This document shows, piece by piece, positions 17,356-28,000 of a DNA stretch of 64,000 nucleotides. Under the pieces are notes generated by a model that was not told the origin of the DNA, searched no databases, and saw only the letters and a list, made by a program, of their open reading frames with translations. Source of the stretch: Janthinobacterium violaceinigrum (GTDB lineage Bacteria; Pseudomonadota; Gammaproteobacteria; Burkholderiales; Burkholderiaceae_D); NCBI RefSeq assembly GCF_009208555.1, contig NZ_WFLI01000002.1, positions 186,001 to 250,000 on the forward strand, in the 5' to 3' direction. Positions within the stretch are counted from its first letter, which is position 1; each line of letters begins with the position of its first letter. The position numbers and the translations under genes were made by a program.

Positions 17356-17556
17356 ATGTATCAGTTACAAGTTGAAAACATGAGCTGCGGCCATTGCGTC
17401 GGCTCGGTCACGAAAGCGGTGCACAACATCGATCCGCAAGCCCAGGTGCAGATCGACCTGGCCAGCAAGCGCGTCACGGTGGAATCGCCGGCCGAACTGG
17501 GCGCCATCAGCGCCGCCATCGTCGATGCCGGTTATCCCGTCACCAGCGCGCAATAA
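17356..17556 (+). CDS. copZ: Copper chaperone, heavy-metal-associated domain (CopZ-like)
   Basis: A 66-residue cytosolic ferredoxin-like metallochaperone expected to bind Cu(I) and pass it to CopA or CueR. The metal motif is M-S-C-G-H-C near residue 9-14; the remainder (VGSVTKAVHNIDP, ASKRVTVESP, AAIVDAGYPV) matches the HMA domain end to end. GGAG lies eight bases before the ATG. The CueR-type promoter directly upstream and the convergent copA-cueR operon support copper over mercury or other metals. A terminator follows. Confidence 0.92.
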   Translation: MYQLQVENMSCGHCVGSVTKAVHNIDPQAQVQIDLASKRVTVESPAELGAISAAIVDAGYPVTSAQ

Positions 17557-17571
17557 AACAGCAAGGACACG

Positions 17572-17603
17572 ACAGCCGGCCGATGCGCCGGCTGTTTTTG
17601 TTT
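17572..17603 (+). terminator. Rho-independent terminator after copZ
   Basis: ACAGCCGGC / GCCGGCTGT stem, six-base loop, then TTTTTGTTT. It overlaps the end of the convergent GST gene by two bases. Confidence 0.88.
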
Positions 17604-18324
17604 ACCCGTCCAGTTCAGGGTAATGGCGGAAGATGCCGTCCTCATTGAACGGGATGCGGCGCTTCGACCGCAGGTAGCGGGCGATATTCGGCCGCGCCGC
17701 CACGGCGTCGTGCAGCGCGCACAGGGCCGGATACCGGGGCGCCAGGCGCGCCATGGCTTGCGGAAACGCATAGCGCAGGCCCGCCAGCATCTGGAACAGC
17801 GACAGGTCACCATACGTGAGTTTTGAACCCACCAGATACTGGCCGCGGCTGTTCAACAGGACTTGGGTGAAGTAATCGAGGAATTTGGGCAAACGTGTTT
17901 CGCGGAAATCCGCGCTGCGCAGCAGCGCCGCCTGCTTTTGCTCTGCGTAATATTGATTCATCGACAGCGGGTGGTGCGTGTCGTGCACTTCCGTCAGCCA
18001 GTCGGCCATCGTCAGCTGCAGCTGGTTCAGCCACAGCCAGCCGCTTTCCGCGCGCGGCGCCAGGCCCAGGCGCCGGCCCAGGTACAGCAGGATGTTCGGC
18101 GTCTGGCCGATCAGCAAGTCGCCGTCGCGCAGCACGGGCGGCGCGTAGGCGGCATGGGGCACGCTGGCGCCATCGAGGCAGGCCAGCATGGCGGGCACGC
18201 CCTGCCCCTGGCGCGCGGGCAAGCGGGCGACGTCGCGGTAGTCGGCGCCCGCCTCTTCCATCGCCAGGCGGATGAATTCTCCGCGTCCCTGGATCGTGGG
18301 CCAGTAGTACAGTTCATAGGCCAT
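17602..18324 (-). CDS. Glutathione S-transferase family protein
   Basis: A 240-residue GST with thioredoxin-like N-terminal domain (YELYYWPTIQGRGEFIRL, with a Tyr near residue 5 as candidate glutathione activator) and all-helical C-terminal domain (about 90-235, with LTYGDLSLFQML). It starts 21 bases after the cueR stop with GGAGG five bases before the ATG, making it the third gene of a copA-cueR-GST operon. That context suggests a role in copper or thiol stress, but the substrate is unknown. The class resembles sigma/alpha-type GSTs; I assign only the family. Confidence 0.88.
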   Translation of the reverse strand: MAYELYYWPTIQGRGEFIRLAMEEAGADYRDVARLPARQGQGVPAMLACLDGASVPHAAYAPPVLRDGDLLIGQTPNILLYLGRRLGLAPRAESGWLWLNQLQLTMADWLTEVHDTHHPLSMNQYYAEQKQAALLRSADFRETRLPKFLDYFTQVLLNSRGQYLVGSKLTYGDLSLFQMLAGLRYAFPQAMARLAPRYPALCALHDAVAARPNIARYLRSKRRIPFNEDGIFRHYPELDG

Positions 18325-18345
18325 ACACACCTCCGTTGATTTACA

Positions 18346-18765
18346 TCAATGGCAACATGCTTTCGCGTCCGCTTCACCGGCCAGGCCCAGGCTTTGCAGG
18401 ATGGGACAATCGGGCTTGTCGTCGCCGTGGCACGATTGCGCCAGGTGGGCCAGGGTATCGCGCATTTCCGTCAGTTCGGCGATGCGCTGATTCAAATCGG
18501 CCACATGGGCCAGGGCAATGCCTTTCACGTCCGCGCTGGCGCGCTGGTCGTTTTGCCACAGCGACAGCAGCTCGCGGATCTGTTCCAGCGAAAACCCCAA
18601 GCCCCGCGCGCGCTTGATGAAACGCAAGGCGTGCAAGTCGTTCGGTGTGTAGATGCGGTAACCCGCGTCGCTGCGGGCGCTGGGTTTTAATAAGGAAATG
18701 CTCTCGTAGTAGCGTATCATTTTCGCCGATACGCCCGTTTCGCTGGCTGCCTGGCCGATATTCAT
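18346..18765 (-). CDS. cueR: Copper-responsive MerR-family regulator CueR
   Basis: A 139-residue MerR-type activator. The winged-helix N-terminus has IGQAASETGVSAKMIRYYE and the ALRFIKRARGLGFSLEQI segment; a dimerisation helix follows. The metal loop shows C112 and C120 separated by seven residues (CHGDDKPDC), exactly the CueR spacing, plus a CCH C-terminus. The ATG at 18765 lies one base after the copA stop, with AAGGAG inside the copA end; longer frames upstream are copA overlap. It should activate the 19-base-spacer promoters at copZ and copA when Cu(I) is in excess. Confidence 0.93.
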   Translation of the reverse strand: MNIGQAASETGVSAKMIRYYESISLLKPSARSDAGYRIYTPNDLHALRFIKRARGLGFSLEQIRELLSLWQNDQRASADVKGIALAHVADLNQRIAELTEMRDTLAHLAQSCHGDDKPDCPILQSLGLAGEADAKACCH

Positions 18766-18766
18766 C

Positions 18767-21217
18767 CTATGACTCCTTGGTTTGCGCGCTACCTGCATGA
18801 CTGCGCGCTTTCCAGCGGCGCAGCAACAGGGCATTGCTGATCACGCTGACGGAACTGAAGGCCATCGCCGCGCCCGCCACCATGGGGTTGAGCAAGCCGA
18901 ACGCGGCCAGCGGAATGCCGATCAGGTTATAAATGAAAGCCCAGAACAGATTCTGCCGTATCTTGCTGTACGTGCGGCGCGAGATATCGATGGCGTCCGC
19001 TACCAGGGCCGGATCGCCGCGCATCAACGTGATGCCGGCCGCATGCATGGCCACGTCCGTGCCCGTCGACATGGCGATGCCCACGTCGGCGGCCGCCAGC
19101 GCGGGCGCATCGTTGATGCCGTCGCCCACCATGGCCACCTTCGCGCCCTCGCCTTTCAAGGCGATGATTTTAGCGGTTTTATCGGCCGGCAGCATTTTCG
19201 CCGCCACCGTGTCGATGCCCAGGGCCTTGCCGACGGCGTCCGCGCTGCCCTGATTATCCCCCGTCAGCATCACCGTGCGGATGCCCAGGCTGTGCAGATG
19301 GGCAATCGCCTGCTGCGCGTTGGGCTTGACCTGGTCGGAAAAGGCGAACAGGCCCAGCAATTGCGTGCCCATCGCCAGCCACGAGATCGTGTTGCCCGTG
19401 GCTTCCAGCGACAAGGCCTGGGCCGCCAGCGGCGTCATGTCCACCTGTAACTCCTGCATCAGCCGCGTGCTGCCCAGTTTCAATTCCAGGCCATCCACAC
19501 TGGCCGCCAATCCCCGGCCCGGCAAGGCCGACAGGGCCGTGGCGGGCAAGGGGGCGATGTGGCGCAGGGCAGCAGCATCGAGCACGGCCGTAGCCAGGCT
19601 GTGTTCGCTGCCGCGCTGAATGCTGGCCGCCAGTTGCAGCAGCCGCGTTTCCTCGATGCCGTGCGCATGCAGGGCCGCCAGAGCAGGTTTTCCCACCGTC
19701 AAGGTGCCCGTCTTGTCGAACACGACGGTATTGACGGCGTGCGCCACTTCCAGCGCTTCCGCATCCTTGATCAGGATGCCGTAACGGGCAGCAACGCCCG
19801 TGCCCGCCATGATGGCCGTCGGCGTGGCCAGGCCCAGCGCGCAGGGGCAGGCAATGACGAGCACGGCCACGGCATTGATGATGGCGTTTTCCAGCTCGCC
19901 CGTGGCGAACCACCAGCCCAGCATGGTCAGCAGCGCCAGCACCAGCACCACGGGAACAAAAATCGCGCTGACCTTGTCGACCAGGTGCTGGATGGGCGCC
20001 TTGGCCGCCTGCGCATCTTCCACCAGGCGGATGATGCGCGACAAGGTCGTCTCGCCGCCCACGGCTTGCGTGCGCACCAGCAGCAAGCCGTCCGCATTGA
20101 TGGCACCGCCCGTGACCTTGTCGCCCACATGCTTATCGACAGGCAAGCTTTCACCCGTGATCAGCGACTCGTTGATCTGGCTGGCGCCTTCCACCACCAC
20201 GCCATCGACGGCCACCCGTTCGCCGGGACGGATCACCACCAGGTCGCCCACCTTGACCTGTTCCACGGGCAAGTCCAGCTCGATGCCATCGCGGCGCACG
20301 CGGGCCGATTCCGGGCGCAAGACTTGCAGAGCGCGAATGGCCGAGGCCGTCTGGCGCTTGGCGCGGCTTTCCAGCCATTTGCCCAGCAACACCAGGGTGA
20401 TGACGACGGCCGACGCTTCAAAGTACAGGTGCGGCAATATTTCACCGGCCGTCAGCCACTGGTAGACGGACAAGCCGTACGCGGCGCTCGTGCCCAGCGC
20501 CACCAGCAAGTCCATATTGCCGCTGCCCGCGCGCGCCGCCTTCCAGCCCGCCTTGTAGAAGCGCGCGCCAAAATAGAATTGCACGGGCGTGGCCAGCGCG
20601 AATTGCAGAGCACCGGGCAGCATCAGATGGATGCCGGCCCATTCGAGCAGCATGGGCAGCATGAGGGGAAAAGCGAGGATGGCGGCCAGCGCCACTTTCA
20701 GACCGTCGCGGTTGGGCAGCACGGCGGGCGCGCTGGCCTGGCTGGCGGCGGGCGCCGTGGCGTCATAGCCGGCCTTGCCGATGGCGGCGATCAGAGTACC
20801 CGCCTCCAGGCCGCCCGTCACCGTGATGCGCGCGCTTTCCGTGGCCAGGTTGACGCTGGCGGCCAGCACGCCCGGCACCTTCAGCAGGGCTTTTTCCACC
20901 CGGCCCACGCAAGAGGCGCACGTCATGCCGGCGATATCGAGGTCGATCTCGCGCTGCGCCACCGTGTAGCCGGCCTTTTCCACGGCCGCCTGCAAGGTGG
21001 CCAGGGGAATCGGCGTGCTGGACGTGACTTTGGCCATTTCCGTGGCCAGGTTGACGCTGGCCTGGGTCACGCCGGGCACGGCGGCCAGGGCCTTTTCCAC
21101 GCGGCCCACGCACGAGGCGCAGCTCATGCCTTCGATGGCCAGCGCCTGCGCATGCGCGGCACCGGCAGAAGGCGGAGGAGGACTGGAATTGGCGGGAGCG
21201 AGTGTGGTCTGGTGCAT
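18767..21217 (-). CDS. copA: Cu(I)-exporting P1B-type ATPase CopA
   Basis: An 816-residue inner-membrane ATPase that pumps Cu(I) to the periplasm. Two N-terminal HMA domains carry CASC at residues 33-36 and 100-103. The membrane region includes the CPC motif in [13 protein letters not shown]; the cytoplasmic domains have [10 protein letters not shown] (phosphorylated Asp), SEHSLATAV (HP-type), TGDNQ and [16 protein letters not shown]. The length matches CopA/ActP enzymes. The ATG has AGGA seven bases upstream. It is first in the operon with cueR and a GST gene, under a CueR-like promoter. Confidence 0.96.
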   Translation of the reverse strand: MHQTTLAPANSSPPPPSAGAAHAQALAIEGMSCASCVGRVEKALAAVPGVTQASVNLATEMAKVTSSTPIPLATLQAAVEKAGYTVAQREIDLDIAGMTCASCVGRVEKALLKVPGVLAASVNLATESARITVTGGLEAGTLIAAIGKAGYDATAPAASQASAPAVLPNRDGLKVALAAILAFPLMLPMLLEWAGIHLMLPGALQFALATPVQFYFGARFYKAGWKAARAGSGNMDLLVALGTSAAYGLSVYQWLTAGEILPHLYFEASAVVITLVLLGKWLESRAKRQTASAIRALQVLRPESARVRRDGIELDLPVEQVKVGDLVVIRPGERVAVDGVVVEGASQINESLITGESLPVDKHVGDKVTGGAINADGLLLVRTQAVGGETTLSRIIRLVEDAQAAKAPIQHLVDKVSAIFVPVVLVLALLTMLGWWFATGELENAIINAVAVLVIACPCALGLATPTAIMAGTGVAARYGILIKDAEALEVAHAVNTVVFDKTGTLTVGKPALAALHAHGIEETRLLQLAASIQRGSEHSLATAVLDAAALRHIAPLPATALSALPGRGLAASVDGLELKLGSTRLMQELQVDMTPLAAQALSLEATGNTISWLAMGTQLLGLFAFSDQVKPNAQQAIAHLHSLGIRTVMLTGDNQGSADAVGKALGIDTVAAKMLPADKTAKIIALKGEGAKVAMVGDGINDAPALAAADVGIAMSTGTDVAMHAAGITLMRGDPALVADAIDISRRTYSKIRQNLFWAFIYNLIGIPLAAFGLLNPMVAGAAMAFSSVSVISNALLLRRWKARSHAGSAQTKES

Positions 21218-21252
21218 GGCAGATCCTGTACGAAAGAGTAACGAATAGGGTC

Positions 21253-21283
21253 AGGATCTGCTATCCCATGATGGGAAGGTCAA
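21253..21283 (-). promoter_or_regulatory. Probable CueR-type promoter of copA operon
   Basis: Read on the minus strand, TTGACC (21278-21283) runs into CCTTCC-N7-GGATAG, similar to the E. coli copA operator (CCTTCC-N7-GGAAGG), and a 13-base palindrome TCCCATCATGGGA. A 19-base spacer would put the -10 at 21253-21258 (GATCCT), which is weak, as MerR-type promoters can be. Confidence 0.65.
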
Positions 21284-21322
21284 GCCCTATTTGCACGGTG
21301 TGCCGGGCTTGTTTGACGATGT

Positions 21323-22087
21323 TTAACGCACGACGCAATCGATGGCGGCCGGCTTGCCGCTGGCAGCGCCCGTGCTCGATAGCGGCGATGCCGAAAACGC
21401 CGGCGGCGGCGTGAACGGGATGCCGGGATTGGCAGGCAGGATCACGGGCGGCTGCTTGAAGCTTGGCGTGAAACCAAATTGCCCGGCAGCAAAATTTTGC
21501 GTCCCGCCCGGATTGGTCACATGAATCAGGCCATCGAGCACCTGGACATACAGGCCCGGCGCCCTCGTCCCCCCTCCCGGCAGCGGCACAGTGGGCACCG
21601 ACGATGCCGGTGCAGGTGCCGAGGCCGGCACATAGGTGGCAACAAACGTCGTGCCGCGGATGCCGATGGTGGCGGCCGGCGTCTTCATCTCGAAACGCTC
21701 CTTGTTGCGCTTGCCCAGCAAGCCCGTGACGGAACGCAAGCCCCCCTTGAGCAGGCTGAAGATAGCGTGGTCGCCATCGGGCTGTTCGGCCACATAGCTG
21801 AATTGCTCGATCACGAAACTGGTATTCGGCTTCAGGGTGATTTCGCTATTGTCGATCAGCTTGATCAAGGCATAGGTCTCCTTTTCTGTCAGCAAGGTGT
21901 CGCCCTGCTCGACTTCGGACTTGATGGCCAGGATTTTCACCTTGCCATCGGCCTTCTTGGCCATCAGCGGACCACTCAGCTGCATCACCGTGCCCGCCAC
22001 CTGTCCCGCCCAGGCGTGCGCGCCCGCGCACATCAGGGCCAGCCACAACAAGGCCTTAATTGCAGTACATTTTTTTAGCGGCATCAT
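21323..22087 (-). CDS. Secreted FecR-domain protein
   Basis: A 254-residue protein with a signal peptide (MMPLKKCTAIKALLWLALM, cleavage near AHAWA-G) and one FecR domain (about 30-150): QGDTLLTEKETYALIKLIDN, LKPNTSFVIEQFSY, LLKGGLRSVTGLLGKRN and TPAATIGIRGTTFVATYV. A Pro/Ser/Ala-rich tail follows. It lacks the N-terminal cytoplasmic and TM parts of true anti-sigma FecR, and no fecI sigma gene is nearby, so it is probably periplasmic or surface-associated. Its start (ATG 22087 or 22084) lies 32 bases inside the end of tpsA, implying coupled expression with the exoprotein. Upstream in-frame sequence is tpsA overlap. Confidence 0.85.
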   Translation of the reverse strand: MMPLKKCTAIKALLWLALMCAGAHAWAGQVAGTVMQLSGPLMAKKADGKVKILAIKSEVEQGDTLLTEKETYALIKLIDNSEITLKPNTSFVIEQFSYVAEQPDGDHAIFSLLKGGLRSVTGLLGKRNKERFEMKTPAATIGIRGTTFVATYVPASAPAPASSVPTVPLPGGGTRAPGLYVQVLDGLIHVTNPGGTQNFAAGQFGFTPSFKQPPVILPANPGIPFTPPPAFSASPLSSTGAASGKPAAIDCVVR

Positions 22088-25000
22088 CGTATTTGTATCC
22101 TGTGGGTTTATCTGTGGCGTCGGCAACATCCTTGCCGTCTTTCTTCTTGTCATCATCCTTGGCTGGCGACGCGGAAGCGAGCGGGTCGTCGGTACGGTCG
22201 GCCTGCTTGATGATGCGCAAGGCGTCAACGATGGCGGCGCTGGCGCTGGCATCGATGACAGGCTTGTCGACGGTGGTCGCCGGCAGGAAGATGGCGTCCG
22301 CCATGTTCACCGCACCATTCGGCGCCAGCAAGGTCACGCCGGTGCGCTGGCGGTTGATGCGCACGCCCGGCGCGCCCGTGATGCTGCCCGCTTTCGCAAG
22401 CACGCTCATGCCGGCCGCTGCCGGCAAGGTGACACTTGCCGTGTCCGCAAAGCGCACATTGGCGCCCGCGCTGGCGCTGAAATTGCCGCCGCCGAGAACC
22501 TGGGCATTGCCTTCGAGGCGGACGTCGCCGCCGGCCGCCAGGCTGATGTCGCGCGCCGCTGCCAGCTGCGCGCCATTGCCCAGCACCACGTCCGTGCTGG
22601 CATTGAGCGCAATATCGTTGCCCTGGATCTTGCCGTTGACGGTGACGGGGCTATGCGCCGTCACGCTCACGTTGCCGCCGTTCGCATTGATATTGCCAGC
22701 GGCGATGGCGCCCGTGTTGTCGATGGCGATATTGCCCGCCCCCGTGACCAAGGTTCCCAGGACCAGGCTGCCCGGCGCCGAAGTATTGTTCAGCGCAATG
22801 CCGCCCCCAGCGCTGTTGCTGGCGGTAAAACTGCCCACCTGGTTGCCCGCATTGCCCAGCACGATGCCGTTTTGCGCCTGCGCAGCCAGGCTGCCGGCAA
22901 GCAGCACACCGTCCTGGCCGATGGCGCCGTTCAGGGCACTCAATTTCACCTCGTTGGCCGCCAGGCTGGCAAAGCGCAAATCGCCGCTCGCCTGCGTGAT
23001 GGCCAGCTGGCCCGCCAGCCGGATGGCGCCGGCCGTCTGGCGGAAGCTGTTGGCGACGAGCAAGTTACCGTTGCCGCTCAACACCCCGCCGCCTTGCGCA
23101 TAACGGTCGGCCGACAGGCTGCCGTTCAGCAGCAGGCTGCCGCCGTTGATTTCCAGGCCGGCCAGGCCGCCCAGCACGGAGCGGTCCAGCGCGCTTTCAC
23201 CGAGAGTCAGGCTGCCGCCCGTCAACAGCAAGCCCGATGCCGAATTCAGGTTTTTCAGGACGGTATTGCCGGCCGCCGCGTTGTAGGTCACGATGCCCTT
23301 GCTGTTGCTGAAGTCGACAGCCAGCACGTTCGCGCCTTCCGGCACCACGCCGCCGTCCCAGTTGGCGGCGTCGCTCCACAAGCCGTTGCCGCTGCCGATC
23401 CACGTGGACATCTGCTTCTGGGCGATCGCTGCCTGCGTCGTGCCGCCCGTCGTTTCCAGGGTATAGTTGCCCGCGTCGGCGCCCGCCAGGCGGAAGCCGC
23501 TGGCCGTCACCAGCTTGCCCGCACCCGCGTTCTTGTCGGCAAAACTGCCGCTGCCGCCCACCACGCTGACCACATCCTGGCCCAGCACGCCGTTTGCCGA
23601 CGCGCTGACCGTCGCGGAAACCGTACCGTCATACACCTTGCCGGCCGCGCTCAGGCCGGCCAGGGTCAGGCTGGCGGGCGTAATGCTGGCCAGCAAGCCT
23701 GTGGGCAAGACGATAAAGTAATTGCCCGCATCGGCGCCCGCCAAGGCCGCGCCGCTCAGCTGCACGGCCTTGGCCGCGCCCACGTTCTTGTCCGCAAAGT
23801 TGGCCACCGCCGAAGCCGTCAAGCTGTCGCCGGCAAGACGGTCATCGCCGAGGACCAGGCTGGCACCCGTCGTGCCATCGTAGACCTTGTTGCCCGCCAC
23901 GCCGGACAGGTTCAGCGCACGCGCGCCGATGTCGGCCGTGGTGCTGCCGGAGCGGGCGCTCAGCACATAGTTGCCCGCATCGGCGCCATCGAGGCCCACA
24001 TTCGTCACGGCGACGGTTTTGCCCGTGCCCGCGTTCTTGTTGCCAAACGCGGCGCTGCCCGCCACCGTCAGGCTGTCGCCTTGGATGCGGTCGTCGCCGA
24101 AGCCGACCTGCGCGGCCGTCGTGCCGTCATATGTCTTGTTGACGCCGCTAAAGCTCACGTGCAAGGTGCGCGCGCCGATGTCGGCCGTGGTGCTGCCGGA
24201 ATAGGCGCCCAGCACATAGTTGCCCGCATCGGCGCCATCGAGGCCCACATTCGTCACGGCGACGGTTTTTCCTGCCCCCGCGTTCTTGTCGCCAAACGCG
24301 GCGCTGCCCGCCACCGTCAGGCTGTCGCCGCTGATCCGGTCGTCGCCGAAGCCGACCTGCGCGGCCGTCGTGCCGTCATACGTCTTGTTGACGCCGTTAA
24401 AGCTCACGTGCAAGGTGCGCGCCGTGATATCGGCCGTCGTGCTGCCCGCATTGCTACTCAACACATAGTTGCCTGCATCGCCGCCGCTCAACGCCACGTT
24501 CGTCACACTCACGGCCTTGCCGCTTCCCGCATTCTTGTTGCCAAACGCGCCATTGCCGCTCACGTTCAAGGCGTCGCCCTGGATGCGGTCGTCGCCGAAG
24601 CCGACCTGCGCGGCCGTCGTGCCGTCATAGGTCTTGTTGACGCCGTTAAAGCTCACGTGCAAGGTGCGCGCGCCGATGTCGGCCGTGGTGCTGCCGGAAT
24701 GAGCGCTCAACACATAATTGCCCGCATCGGCGCCATCGAGTCCCACATTCGTCACGGCAACGGTTTTTCCCGCCCCCGCGTTCTTGTCGCCAAACGCGGC
24801 GCTGCCCGCCACCGTCAGGCTGTCGCCGCTGACCCGGTCGTCGCCGAAGCCGACTTGCGCACCCGTCGTGCCGTCATAGGTCTTGTTGACGCCGTTGAAG
24901 CTCACGTGCAAGGTGCGCGCCGTGATATCGGCCGTCGTGCTGCCCGCATTGCTGCTCAACACATAGTTGCCCGCATCGCCACCGCTCAACGCCACGTTCG

Positions 25001-28000
25001 TCACACTCACGGCCTTGCCGGTTCCCGCATTCTTGTTGCCAAACGCGCCATTGCCGCTCACGCTCAAGGCGTCGCCCTGGACCCGGTCGTCGCCGAAGCC
25101 GACTTGCGCGGCCGTCGTGCCGTCATACGTCTTGTTGATGCCGTTAAAGCTCACGTTCAGGACGCGTGCCGTGATATCGGCCGTCGTGCTGCCCGTGTAG
25201 TCGTTGAGCACATAGTTGCCCGCATCGGCGCCCGTCAGGTGGCCCGTCGCCACCTGGTAGTCGACGCTCTTGCCGCTGCCCACGTTCTTGTCGCGGAAGC
25301 TGCCCAGCAAACCGGCCATGCCGACCTGGTCGCCCGCCACCAGATCTTCAAAATAGCCCTCCAGGGCCGCTCGCAGCGTGCCGTCGTAGACGCGGCTTTG
25401 CGCGCCCGTGACGCCATAGTTGAGCACGCGCGCCGTGATGTCCGCCGTGCCGTCCTGGGTGCTTGCGGCCAGGCTGTAGTTGCCCAGTTCATTGCCGCCC
25501 AGGACCAGGCCACTGGCATGCACGGCCTTGCCGCTGCCCGCGTTCTTGTCGAGGAAGGCGGCGCTGCCGCTGATGCTGATGTTATCGCCCGCGACCACAT
25601 TGCCCAGCACAAAGGTAGCACCGTCATAGCCCAGGTTGCCGTCATACACCTTGCCATTGCCGCCGATGCCCACCGTCAGGATGCGCGGCGTGATGGCATA
25701 GGTGGTCGTGCCGCCCAGGGTGATGTCGTACTTGGTCGACCACAGCCCCGACAGACCGTAGGTGCCCACATTGCGTGCATTGCTCCCATAGCCGAGGCTG
25801 CCATTGACGCCCGTGTCGCCATCGAGCAATCCCACGTAGCCTATCGTGCCCAGGAAGGCGGCCAGCTGGCCATCGTAGACCTTGCCGCTGGCATTGTCCG
25901 ACACGTTCACTTGCAGCGGCTTCAGGAGCGCCTTCAGCATCGGCGTCGTATAGCCATCGTAGATGCGCCAGACGCTGCTGAAATTGAAATCGTTGAAGCT
26001 GCCCTGCTGCTGCATCTGCGCCGTGGTGCGGCCGCTGGCGCCGCCCTGGTCCATCTGGATGCCGGCCGTCTCATAGTTCCAGAAACCGAATGCGATGCCC
26101 GCGCCCACATCGGCGCGGCCCACCAGCCCGCCCACCGTGCCGCCCGCAAAGCCGCTGCCAGCCACGGCGCCACTGCTGTAGACGTGGCTGGCGCTGCTGC
26201 CCGCCACGCTCCAGCCGATCAGCCCGCCCAAGTTTGCGCGCGGCACCGCCGGGTCGCCATCGGCCGACACGCCGACGGCGCCGGTGGCGTAGGCGTCGCT
26301 GATGCTGCCGCCATTGCGTCCCGCCAGGCCACCGATATTGGCCGCGCCGCGGGCGCTGCCCGTGGCGTAGGACTGCGCAATGGCGCCGTCATTGTTCCCC
26401 ACCAGGCCACCGACCTTGTCGCGCGCGCCTGTCACGTCGCCCGTGGCGTAGGCGGCATCGATACTGGCGCCGGCCAGGTTTGTCCCCACCAGCCCGCCGA
26501 TGCTGCCGCCATCGACCGCATTGATGCCCGCGACGTTGCCGCTGGCGCTGGCATTGCGCAGCGTGCCGCCGTTGCTGCCGACCAGGCCGCCGACGGCGCT
26601 GGCACCGCTGACCGCGGCGCTGCTGCGCACGGTGTCCAGCGTTCCGCCCACATTCAGGCCGACCAGCGCGCCGACATTGTTCACCCCCGCCACGCTGCCA
26701 TTCTGCAGGTCCAGCTTGCGCACCGTCCCCCCCTGCACCTTGCCGAACAGGCCCACGCCGGAGCTGACGGTCGGATTCAGGGCATTGATGTACAGGCCGT
26801 TGATGGCAAAACCGCCGCCGTCGAACATGCCCGCATACCCTGCGCCGTCGCCGCCGGCGATGGGCGCAAAACCGGCGCCCTGGTTCCAGCTGGCAGTGCC
26901 GCTGGCGTCGATATTGCCCATCAGCCGGTAGTTGTTGCCCAGCCCCAGGCTGCCGATGCCTTGCAGGCCGTAGATATCGACGATCTGGTAAGGCGCGGCC
27001 GTGCTGCCGTCGCCGCCGCTCACGCGCAGGAAGCTGGCGCCCGGCGCGATGGCGAAGCGGCTGGCCGAGAAAGCGGCCAGGCCGGACGCATTTTGCGTCC
27101 ACGCGCCGCCGTCGAGGGCAAACAGGCCGCCGACCGTGACGGCGCCCGTGGCCGTGATGGGGGAAGCTGAATTGAGGCGCAGGTCGCCCGCCAGATTGAT
27201 CGCATTCGAGATGCGCATGCCGCCCGTGTTGCTGCCGTCGCCGATGCTCAGCGAGGATGCCGAGATGCCGGCCAGCTCGGCCGCGTCCAGGCCCAGGGCG
27301 CCGCCGGACTTGCTGCCCAGGTCGATGAGGCGCGAACTGCTCAGGGGCTTGATCGCCACGCTGGCGCGCCCGCCGGTGCCGCCGAAATCCAGCGTGCCGC
27401 CGAGGCTGATGCTGTCTGCCTGCAAGGTCACCGTCTGGCCGGCGGCGCCGCTGCCCGTCAGCCTTGCGCCGCCGCCCGTCAGGTTGATTTCGCCGCCCGA
27501 GAAATTGGCGCGCAGGGACAGGTTGCCGCTGCCGACGCTGACCACGCCGCTGCCCGCCACGCTGGCGCCGGACAGCGACACATTGCCGCCGTTCGTCGTG
27601 ATCGGCGCGTTCAGGTGGATATTCGAACCGGGACCATACGCGCCGCCGCTGCTGGCGTCGTTGGCCGACAAGGTCACATTGCCGCCGTTGGTGCTGATGG
27701 CCGCATACACATTGATCGTCTCGCCCGCCGTGGCGCTCAGGCCGATGCCGGGATTGAGCATATTGACGGCGCTGCTGAAATTGATGCGGTGCTGGGCCTG
27801 CAGGGTCACGTTGCTGTTGGCGTGAGAAATCACGTCGGCGCCGATGCTGGTGCTGCTGGAGGGCGGACCTTCGGCAAACTCGTCCACGTCGCCGAGGCTG
27901 CCGCCGCCGCCCTGCACCACGTCGATATCGTAGGGATCGAGCAGCCAGCTGCCGCGCTTGCCGCGGCGCGCGCTCGTATCGACGCGGATGCCGTCCACGG

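Noticed and set aside
23412..25925. Regular 249-base repeats as a possible CRISPR array or satellite
   Set aside because: Units are far too long, lie in frame inside one gene and encode a known protein repeat with no spacers.
21897..27170. A 1757-codon open frame on the plus strand opposite tpsA
   Set aside because: It is antisense to the tpsA gene, has Ala/Arg/His-rich low-complexity translation following the GC-rich third positions and repeats of tpsA, and no domain. tpsA has a signal peptide, TPS domain and partner gene.
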